From NCBI GenBank assembly GCA_050260215.1, contig JBLNBU010000044.1:1-6631 (forward strand): 6,631 nt of DNA. The letters are read 5' to 3'. The notes under the pieces were generated by a model. That model made no database searches and was not told the DNA's origin. It saw only the letters and a program-made list of their open reading frames with translations. Position 1 is the first letter of the stretch. Each line of letters opens with the position of its first letter. Below are positions 1 through 5,651 of the stretch, piece by piece. Source of the DNA: JBLNBU01 sp050260215 (GTDB taxonomy: Bacteria; Pseudomonadota; Alphaproteobacteria; Rhodospirillales; Magnetospirillaceae). Made by a program: the position numbers and the translations under genes.

Positions 1-20
1 ATGCGGCGGCCGGGCGCCTG

Positions 21-27
21 GGGGGGA
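21..27 (+). promoter_or_regulatory. Putative ribosome binding site of the glycosyltransferase gene
   Basis: A GGGGGGA run lies 7 bases before GTG 35 but only 1 base before TTG 29, which favours GTG as the start. It is not a perfect AGGAGG. The reading frame stays open upstream of it, so it decides the start only if translation does not begin beyond the left edge. Confidence 0.4.
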
Positions 28-34
28 TTTGATC

Positions 35-1402
35 GTGCCGGCGAAGTATTCGGTCTACATTCCCTGCCGCAACTGCGGCGACTTCGTCGCCGAGGCCATC
101 GAGAGCGTGCTGCGCCAGACCGAGCGCGACTGGGAACTGATCGTCGTCGACGACGGCTCCACCGACCACACGGCCGAGGCGCTCGATCCCTATCGCGGGG
201 TTCCCGGCATCACCATCCACCGCACCGAGGGCATCGGGCTGCCGCGGGTGTGCAACCTGGCGCTGGCCGAGGCCAAGGGCGAGTACCTCATCCGCCTCGA
301 CGGCGACGACGTCTTCGACGAGAACATCCTTCTGGTGCTGGGCCGCCAGCTCGACTTGGACCCGTCGCTGGCGTTGGTGTTTCCCGACTACTACCTGATG
401 GACCGCGCCGGCAACGTGTTCGCCCACGAGCGCCGCCGCAGGCTTTATCGCGACGACCATCTGCTCGACCAGCCGCCGAACGGCGCCTGCATCCTGGCGC
501 GCCGCCAGGTGCTGCTGGACCTCGGCGGCTATCGCGAGGACCTGGGCGCCCAGGACGGGCTGGACCTGTGGACGCGCATCCGCGACCGCTACAAGACCGC
601 CAACGTCAACCTGCCGCTGTTCTACTACCGGCGCCACGACACCAACCTGACCACCAACCACTCGCTGATCATCAACGCCCGGCGGCAGATCAAGCGCGAC
701 GCCGCCGAGCAGCGTCTGGCCGCCATCCGGCCGGTGGTGGCGGTGATCCCCTGTCGGCGCCACTACGACTTCGTGCCCGAGGTGTGGAAGCTGGAACTGG
801 CCGGCCAGACCCTGCTCGAACACAGCGTACGGGCCTGCCTGGCCTCGGACATGATCGACCACGTGGTGGTCGCCAGCGACGACCCCGAGGCCGAGGCGGC
901 GGTGCGCTCCTTCGGCGAGTCCCGCCTGCACTTCGTGCTGCGCGATCCGCACGACACCATCCGCTCGGCCAGCCTGGTGCCGACCCTGGAAAAGGCGGTG
1001 CGTCCGTTCGACCCCGAGATGCGCGGCATCGTGCTGGTGCGCTACCTGCAGACCCCGCTGGTCACCACCGGCACCATGGAGGAGGCCATCACCACCCTGG
1101 CCGGCAACGACGCCGACGCCGCGGTGGGGGTGACCGAGTTCAAGGACCACATGCTCTATGGCCGCGACGGCTTCGGCCTGCGCCAGATCGCCAACGCCAC
1201 CGGCTTCGGCGAAGGCACCTTCTATGCCGACGCGCGCACCTGCACCGCGGTGCGCAGCCGCAACATCGCCCGCGGCGCCATGACCGGCCCGGCGATGGTC
1301 GGCTTCGTCATCGCCGCGTTCGAAAGCTTCTTCATCGGCAGCCATGAGCACCTGGACCTGGCCCGGCTGATCTGGAAGACCCGCGAGGAAGGCGGGCAAT
1401 GA
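35..1402 (+). CDS. Bifunctional family 2 glycosyltransferase / CMP-sugar synthetase-like protein
   Basis: The protein is about 455 aa with two domains. Residues 1-210 form a GT-A family 2 glycosyltransferase. Visible motifs are YSVYIPCRN at the N-terminus, VVDDGSTD near residue 40 (nucleotide binding), DGDD at 89-92 (the metal-binding DxD) and QDGLDLW near 173-179, where the catalytic acidic motif sits. Residues 233-455 resemble NeuA/SpsF-type cytidylyltransferases: VIPCRR, then KLELAGQTLLEHSV, VVVASDD, LQTPL and DADAAVGVTE in the usual order. The expected R-x-G-S-K nucleotide loop is absent, and the late metal-binding D-x-D appears as FIG in ESFFIG. The first half probably transfers an activated sugar to a glycan or protein at the cytoplasmic side; activity of the second half is doubtful. 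I chose GTG at 35 because a G-rich ribosome site lies 7 bases upstream; TTG at 29 is too close to it. The frame is open to the left edge, so a start outside the window is possible. It overlaps the next gene by 4 bp. Confidence 0.85.
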   Translation: MPAKYSVYIPCRNCGDFVAEAIESVLRQTERDWELIVVDDGSTDHTAEALDPYRGVPGITIHRTEGIGLPRVCNLALAEAKGEYLIRLDGDDVFDENILLVLGRQLDLDPSLALVFPDYYLMDRAGNVFAHERRRRLYRDDHLLDQPPNGACILARRQVLLDLGGYREDLGAQDGLDLWTRIRDRYKTANVNLPLFYYRRHDTNLTTNHSLIINARRQIKRDAAEQRLAAIRPVVAVIPCRRHYDFVPEVWKLELAGQTLLEHSVRACLASDMIDHVVVASDDPEAEAAVRSFGESRLHFVLRDPHDTIRSASLVPTLEKAVRPFDPEMRGIVLVRYLQTPLVTTGTMEEAITTLAGNDADAAVGVTEFKDHMLYGRDGFGLRQIANATGFGEGTFYADARTCTAVRSRNIARGAMTGPAMVGFVIAAFESFFIGSHEHLDLARLIWKTREEGGQ

Positions 1403-2439
1403 CGGGTCCGGCGGCCCGCTACTCCAAGCCCGTCGGCGACATCGCGCCGGAAACCGCCCGCATCGTGCGCGAGGATGCGGCGATGCTGGCGCACCAGCGC
1501 GAACACACGGCCGTGCTGGCCGCCCAGCCCGCCCGCGCCGCCTGCGTCCTGTGCGGCGGCCCGGCCGCCGGCGAGCGGTTCCGCCACCGCGGCCTCGATT
1601 GCTTCGAGTGCGCCGTTTGCGGCCAGGTGCAGACCGTTGCCCAGCCGCCCGAGGGCTATCCGGCGTCGACGGGCGCCACCTTCGACTGGGTCTATCCCGA
1701 TCTCGATCCCGTTGCCTACGCCGCCCGGCGGGACAGGGTGTACGCGCCCAAGCTGGACTGGGCGTTGGAGGCAATGGCGGAGAACGGCATCGGCCGGGCC
1801 GAGGCCTTGCGGCGGCGCTGGCTCGACCTGGGCGCCGGGGCCGGCTATTTCCTCGATGCCCTGCGCGAGGCCGGCTGCGCCGACTACACCGGCGTCGAGG
1901 CCAACCGCGCCCTGGCCGAGGCCGCGTGCCGGCGCCTGGGCGAGGACCGGGTACGCATCGAGGCGGGGTCGCTGGCCGAGGCGATCCGCCGCCACGGGGC
2001 CGACGTGGTGTCGGCCTGGTTCGTGTTCGAGCACGTCGAAGGCGGCCACGCGGTGTGGGAGGCGTTCGCCGACATGCCCAAGGGCACCCTGGTCCTGTTC
2101 GCGGTGCCGGTGTTCGGCCTGTCCAGCGCGTTCGAATCCGCCTTCGGCGACCATTGGGCCCGCGGGCTCGACGGGGTGGTGCACACCCAGCTCTATACCG
2201 ACCGGTCCATCGACTGGGCCTTGCGGCGTGGCGGGCTGAAGCCCCTGGCCGAGTGGGTGTTCGGCCAGGACATGGTCGACATCGCCCGGCTGTTGGCGGT
2301 GCGGCTGGGCAAGGCGTGGCCACAGTCGCGCATCGACGCGCTGATGGGCCGGCTGCACGCGGCGCTCGACCCCCTGCAGGGCGCCGTCGACCGCGCCTTG
2401 CTGGCCGACGCCCGCCACATCCTGGCGATCAGAGACTGA
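1399..2439 (+). CDS. Class I SAM-dependent methyltransferase with N-terminal zinc-ribbon
   Basis: The protein is 346 aa. After about 45 residues without a recognisable domain come cysteine pairs C49-x2-C52 and C71-x2-C74 (with an extra C68), a small zinc-ribbon. The Rossmann methyltransferase fold follows: motif I is LDLGAGAGYF at 142-151, the acidic end of strand 2 is YTGVEAN at 163-169, and a motif IV-like region is AWFVFEHVEGG at 206-216. The rest fits the Methyltransf_23/12 type, which includes sugar and glycan O-, N- or C-methyltransferases. Substrate cannot be read from sequence; the neighbours suggest a nucleotide sugar or a glycan residue. The ATG lies inside the ATGA overlap with the upstream stop, and GAGGAAGG (1385-1392) lies 6 bases upstream, so translation is probably coupled to the glycosyltransferase. 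The last 11 bases overlap the convergent neuB-like gene. Confidence 0.85.
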   Translation: MTGPAARYSKPVGDIAPETARIVREDAAMLAHQREHTAVLAAQPARAACVLCGGPAAGERFRHRGLDCFECAVCGQVQTVAQPPEGYPASTGATFDWVYPDLDPVAYAARRDRVYAPKLDWALEAMAENGIGRAEALRRRWLDLGAGAGYFLDALREAGCADYTGVEANRALAEAACRRLGEDRVRIEAGSLAEAIRRHGADVVSAWFVFEHVEGGHAVWEAFADMPKGTLVLFAVPVFGLSSAFESAFGDHWARGLDGVVHTQLYTDRSIDWALRRGGLKPLAEWVFGQDMVDIARLLAVRLGKAWPQSRIDALMGRLHAALDPLQGAVDRALLADARHILAIRD

Positions 2440-3124
2440 GGCGGATGTCGTCGCGCATGCCGGCGAGTGTGCGCAGCTCGTCCGGGGTCATGCTTCCCTC
2501 GTGGTCGGGGCCGTACATGGTCTTGTCCAGGGTGAAGTGCTTCTCGATGATGGCAGCCCCCAGCGCGAAGGCGGCGACCGCCGCCGAGATGCCCACCGTG
2601 TGGTCGCTGAAGCCGCGGTAGCGGCGGAAGTCCACCGAGGCCAGGTGCAGGTCCTCGAGCGGGGTCGGGTACTTGGAGATGCAGTACAGGAACTCGACCG
2701 CGGCGGCCGGCACCTGCGGGAACTGCGGCTCCTTCCACCAGCCCAGCGAGGCCAGCACCGGCTTGCCGGTGGCGGCCAGCCTGTTCCACAGGGCCGTGTC
2801 GGCGATGGACCGCGACGCCACCTTGTAGCGCCTGACCCCCACCGCCTCCAGCCAGTCGACCCGTTCCACGTCGAACACCGAGGCCATGAACTCGATCTTC
2901 GCATCGGCGCATTCGCGGGCCAGCAGCTCGATCTGCGCGCGCGACAGCTCGGTGCTGCAGTTGTAGTCGAACCACGGGTTGCCGTCCCGCGGGAACAGGG
3001 CGCGGGCGTCGTAGACCTGGAACTTGGCCACCTCGGCCCCGTTGTCGGCGGCGGCGCGGATCAGCTCGCGCGCCAGGCCCATGTCGCCGTTATGGTTCTG
3101 GCCGATCTCGGCAATGATCTCCAT
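2429..3124 (-). CDS. NeuB-family nonulosonate synthase-like protein lacking the SAF domain
   Basis: The protein is 231 aa and matches the TIM-barrel domain of NeuB/PseI/LegI synthases, which condense phosphoenolpyruvate with a hexosamine-type sugar to give a nine-carbon sugar acid. Motifs in order: AEIGQNHNGD (5-14), KFQ (34-36), YKVAS (100-104), ISKYPTP (149-155), GFSDHTVG (171-178), EKHFTLD (194-200) and GPDHEGSM (205-212). The two metal-binding histidines of the family correspond to H175 and H196. The usual STGM segment reads ASLGWW (125-130). Family members are usually about 330-350 aa because a C-terminal SAF lid covers the active site; this one stops just after the barrel. The start ATG has a GGAGA site (3131-3135, 6-base spacer) inside the end of asnB, which it overlaps by 35 bp. 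The family call is firm. The exact product is unknown, and catalysis without the lid is open to question. Confidence 0.88.
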   Translation of the reverse strand: MEIIAEIGQNHNGDMGLARELIRAAADNGAEVAKFQVYDARALFPRDGNPWFDYNCSTELSRAQIELLARECADAKIEFMASVFDVERVDWLEAVGVRRYKVASRSIADTALWNRLAATGKPVLASLGWWKEPQFPQVPAAAVEFLYCISKYPTPLEDLHLASVDFRRYRGFSDHTVGISAAVAAFALGAAIIEKHFTLDKTMYGPDHEGSMTPDELRTLAGMRDDIRLSL

Positions 3125-4970
3125 GGCGGCTCTCCAGCCAAAGGTTGAGCATGATGTAGCAGAACACCGTATGACCGTTCAGCCGGCCCGGGTCGGCCAG
3201 CATGCGGTCGGCGGCGTCTGCGGCGGTGGACGACAGCAGGCCCATGCCCGACAGGGCCGAGGACGGGGCGAAGGTGGCGTCGACCAGGTCGCGCCACGGC
3301 CCCTTCAGCCAATGGTCGATGGGCACGTTGAAGCCGTGCTTGGGCCGCGCCACGATGTCTTCGGGCAGCAGGTCGGCGAAGGCGTTGCGCAGCGCCCATT
3401 TATGCACCGGGCCGCGGACCATGTGCTCGGGCCGCAGGCGTTCGGCATGGGCCAGCAGCGCCGGGGCGACCAGCGGCGCCCGGCCCTCGACGGAATGGGC
3501 CATGGTCATGCGGTCGACCTTGGTCAGCATTTCGTTGGGCAGGTAGAAGGCGCGGTCGTGGCGCAGGTAGTCGAAGCCGTCCCAGCGGCCGTCGGGACGG
3601 AAGGCGCGGAAGTGGCGCAGGCTGTCTTCGGTGCCGGCGAAGGCATCGCGGGCGAACAGCGCCCGCTTCTCGGACTCGTGGGCGTAGTAGTGCCAGGCCC
3701 AGGCCCGCTCGGGGCCGGCCATGGCGGCCAGGGCGGCGACGCGCTGGTCGGTTCCGGCGCCGACGTTCTGGAACGAGAACGGCGCCTGGGCCGGCCGCGG
3801 CATCGCGGTCTCCGCGGCGGCCAGGTGGGCGTACCAGGAATAGCCGCCGAATAGCTCGTCGGCGCCGTCGCCGGACAGCAGCACCTTGATCCCCGCCTCG
3901 CGCGCCGCCTTGGCGATGGACAGGATGCCCAGCCCCGAAGACACCCCATAGGGCTGGCCGGCATGGCGGCAGAAGGTGGGCAGCGCCTGGCGGAAGGTGT
4001 CGGCGGTCACCCGGATCAGGTGGTGGCGGGTGCCCAGGCGGGCGGCATAGGCGGCGGCGTCCGCACTTTCGTCGGCGTGGCCGTGATAGGGATCGTCGAC
4101 GTCCTCGAAGCCGATGGAGAAGGTGTCCAGGCGGTCGAGGTCGCGCCGGGCCAGGGTGGCGACGATGGAGCTGTCCAGTCCGCCGCTGAGGAAGCTGCCC
4201 ACCGGAACGTCGGAAATCAGGCGCGAGCGCACCGCCGCGGTCACCGCCTCGCGGGTGGTGGCGACGGCGTCGGCGTCGTCGGCCAGCGGGGCCGTCGCCT
4301 CGCCGAAGCGGTTGCGATAGGGCCGCACCCGGATGCCGCCCGCGTCGGCGATCAGCATGTGGCCGCGGGGCAGGGCGCGGACGTGCCGGTAGACGGTGGC
4401 CGGCTCGGGGATCCACAGGAAGGAGGGGAAGTCCCACAGCGCCTGCATGTCCAGCGACAGGTCCAGGCCGGGAAAGCGGGTGACCGCGTCGAGTTCGGAG
4501 GCGAAGACCAGTTCGGTGCCCGACAGCGCCGCCCAGTACAGCGGCTTTTCGCCCGGCAGGTCGCGGGCCAGCACCAGGCGGCGGGCGGTCTCGTCCCACA
4601 GGGCGACCGCGAACATGCCGTCGAGGTGTTCGAACACCTCCTCGCCGACCTCATCCCACAGATGGGCGATCACCTCGCCGTCGCAGCGGGTGCGGAACCG
4701 GTGGCCGCGCGCTTCCAGGTCGCGGCGCAGGGCGGGGGAGTTGTAGATCTCGCCGTTGTAGAGGACGGCGCAGGTCCGCGCCGCATTGAACAGCGGCTGG
4801 TGGCCGTGGGCCAGGTCGTTGATCGCCAGCCGCCGCATGCCGGCCTGGAACGGTCCCGAGGCATACTGGCCGGCTTCGTCGGGGCCGCGGTGGACCAGCG
4901 TGCCCACCATGGCGGGAAGGACCATTGGGTCGACGGGCCGCGACGAAAGGAAACCGGCAATGCCGCACAT
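3090..4970 (-). CDS. asnB: Asparagine synthase (glutamine-hydrolysing) type amidotransferase
   Basis: The protein is 626 aa, normal for this family. The N-terminal Ntn glutaminase begins MCGIAGF with nucleophile Cys2 and carries HRGPDE (27-32), RLAIND (47-52), GHQPLF, YNGEIYN (71-77) and CDGEVI (96-101). The C-terminal ATP-pyrophosphatase domain has the PP-loop SGGLDSS (262-268) and SGDGADELFGGY (366-377), then TKVDRMTM and a PKHGFNVP segment. Glutamine-derived ammonia would be channelled to an adenylated carboxylate. Free asparagine synthesis is the family default, but AsnB-like proteins in glycan loci are thought to amidate sugar acids, and the coupling to the neuB-like gene favours that (inference). 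Small departures from consensus are ARDLPGEKPLYW, where ARDRxGxKPL is usual, and CDGEV for SDTEV. ATG 4970 places Cys at position 2 as required, with AGGGA (4977-4981) upstream. The end overlaps the neuB-like start by 35 bp. Confidence 0.93.
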   Translation of the reverse strand: MCGIAGFLSSRPVDPMVLPAMVGTLVHRGPDEAGQYASGPFQAGMRRLAINDLAHGHQPLFNAARTCAVLYNGEIYNSPALRRDLEARGHRFRTRCDGEVIAHLWDEVGEEVFEHLDGMFAVALWDETARRLVLARDLPGEKPLYWAALSGTELVFASELDAVTRFPGLDLSLDMQALWDFPSFLWIPEPATVYRHVRALPRGHMLIADAGGIRVRPYRNRFGEATAPLADDADAVATTREAVTAAVRSRLISDVPVGSFLSGGLDSSIVATLARRDLDRLDTFSIGFEDVDDPYHGHADESADAAAYAARLGTRHHLIRVTADTFRQALPTFCRHAGQPYGVSSGLGILSIAKAAREAGIKVLLSGDGADELFGGYSWYAHLAAAETAMPRPAQAPFSFQNVGAGTDQRVAALAAMAGPERAWAWHYYAHESEKRALFARDAFAGTEDSLRHFRAFRPDGRWDGFDYLRHDRAFYLPNEMLTKVDRMTMAHSVEGRAPLVAPALLAHAERLRPEHMVRGPVHKWALRNAFADLLPEDIVARPKHGFNVPIDHWLKGPWRDLVDATFAPSSALSGMGLLSSTAADAADRMLADPGRLNGHTVFCYIMLNLWLESRHGDHCRDRPEP

Positions 4971-5054
4971 GGCTCATCCCTGGTGGAAGCGCCGGTACAA
5001 TGCCAAAGCGCGCCGCGGCTGTCCATCGGCCGGCATTGGGGCTACACTCTGGCC
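4971..5054. promoter_or_regulatory. Divergent intergenic promoter region
   Basis: This 84-bp gap separates asnB (minus) from the GNAT gene (plus), so both transcripts should begin here. On the minus strand TGGACA (5025-5020) and CATTGT (5002-4997) are 17 bases apart, a weak sigma-70-like pair that would give a leader of about 20 nt carrying AGGGA before asnB. On the plus strand TGTCCA (the same six base pairs, 5020-5025) and TACACT (5043-5048) are also 17 bases apart. The predicted start would fall at about the GNAT ATG, implying a leaderless mRNA; no good ribosome site precedes that ATG. The location as a promoter region is likely; the exact boxes are tentative. Confidence 0.45.
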
Positions 5055-5579
5055 ATGGCCCGCTCCCCGACGCTCACCACCGCCCGTCTCACCCTCGTCC
5101 GCTTCACCGAGGGCCTGGTCGGCGAGCGCTATATCGGCTGGCTCAACGACCCGCGGGTCACGCGCTACAGCCGCCAGCGCCATCGCCGCCACGACCGCGA
5201 GGACTGCCTGCGGTTCCTGGCCGGCTACGGCGACGGGTCCCCCAGCCATTTCTGGGCGATCCTGGCCGGGGGCGAGCATGTGGGCAACATCACCGCCGAC
5301 GTCGACCTTCCCAACCGGGTGGCGGCCCTGTCGATCATGATCGGCGAGGTCTCGGCCTGGGGAAAGGGGATCGGCGCCGAGGCCTGGGGCGCGGTCGCCG
5401 ATGTCCTGCTGGCCGACGGCGGCATGCGCAAGCTCGAGGCCGGCACCATGGCGGTCAACCTCGGCATGCTGAAGGTGTTCGAGCGCACCGGCTTTGCCGT
5501 CGAGGGCATCCGCCCGCGCCATTTCCTGTGGGAAGGCCAGGAGGTCGACCTGGTCCAGGCCGGACGCTTCCGCCATTGA
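5055..5579 (+). CDS. GNAT-family N-acetyltransferase (RimJ/RimL-like)
   Basis: The protein is 174 aa, a typical single GNAT domain. TTARLTLVRF at 8-17 is the first strand, followed by YIGWLNDPRVTRY (26-38), a signature often seen in acetyltransferases from polysaccharide loci. HVGNIT (75-80) and SIMIGE (93-98) lead into the acetyl-CoA pyrophosphate loop AWGKGIGAEA (101-110). The C-terminal NLGMLKVFERTGF segment (135-147) is the usual motif-B region. It probably transfers an acyl group from acyl-CoA to an amino group. With an aminotransferase gene directly downstream, an amino sugar nucleotide is the likely acceptor (inference). It is not obviously PseH. ATG 5055 is chosen because the domain starts right after it. 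The frame is open far upstream, but only as antisense to asnB. A leaderless transcript is possible. Confidence 0.85.
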   Translation: MARSPTLTTARLTLVRFTEGLVGERYIGWLNDPRVTRYSRQRHRRHDREDCLRFLAGYGDGSPSHFWAILAGGEHVGNITADVDLPNRVAALSIMIGEVSAWGKGIGAEAWGAVADVLLADGGMRKLEAGTMAVNLGMLKVFERTGFAVEGIRPRHFLWEGQEVDLVQAGRFRH

Positions 5580-5612
5580 CCGCGGCAGTGGACGCGCCGC
5601 GCCCGGTAGGCT

Positions 5613-5627
5613 AGGAAGGGACTTCCT
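5613..5627. repeat. Short inverted repeat in the GNAT-aminotransferase gap
   Basis: AGGAAG (5613-5618) and CTTCCT (5622-5627) are perfect inverted arms around a GGA loop, followed by TTTCATT. The stem is only 6 bp and the T run is poor, so it could be a weak terminator or attenuator, a protein site, or chance. It is the only clear structure in the 72-bp gap 5580-5651. Confidence 0.3.
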
Positions 5628-5651
5628 TTCATTCCACTTGCGGGCCGTGCC

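Noticed and set aside
1..1347. A 448-codon open frame on the plus strand in a different frame from the glycosyltransferase.
   Set aside because: Its product is an Arg/Pro/His/Gly-rich shadow without any domain; the overlapping frame has clear GT2 motifs.
1222..2418. A 398-codon minus-strand frame antisense to the methyltransferase.
   Set aside because: Low-complexity Gly/Ala/Gln/His composition and no motifs; long antisense frames are expected in DNA this GC-rich.
2193..2428. A frameshifted remnant of the NeuB SAF domain beyond the neuB-like stop.
   Set aside because: Minus-strand translations that are available here show no SAF-like sequence, and the DNA is occupied by intact methyltransferase codons.
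3963..5054. Possible long N-terminal extension of the GNAT protein.
   Set aside because: The upstream in-frame part is antisense to the well-supported asnB coding sequence; the GNAT domain starts immediately after ATG 5055.
5576..5612. A -35-like TTGACC (5576-5581) with TAGGCT (5607-5612) as a promoter for the aminotransferase.
   Set aside because: The spacing is 25 bases, too long for a sigma-70 promoter, and no better -10 lies at 16-18 bases.
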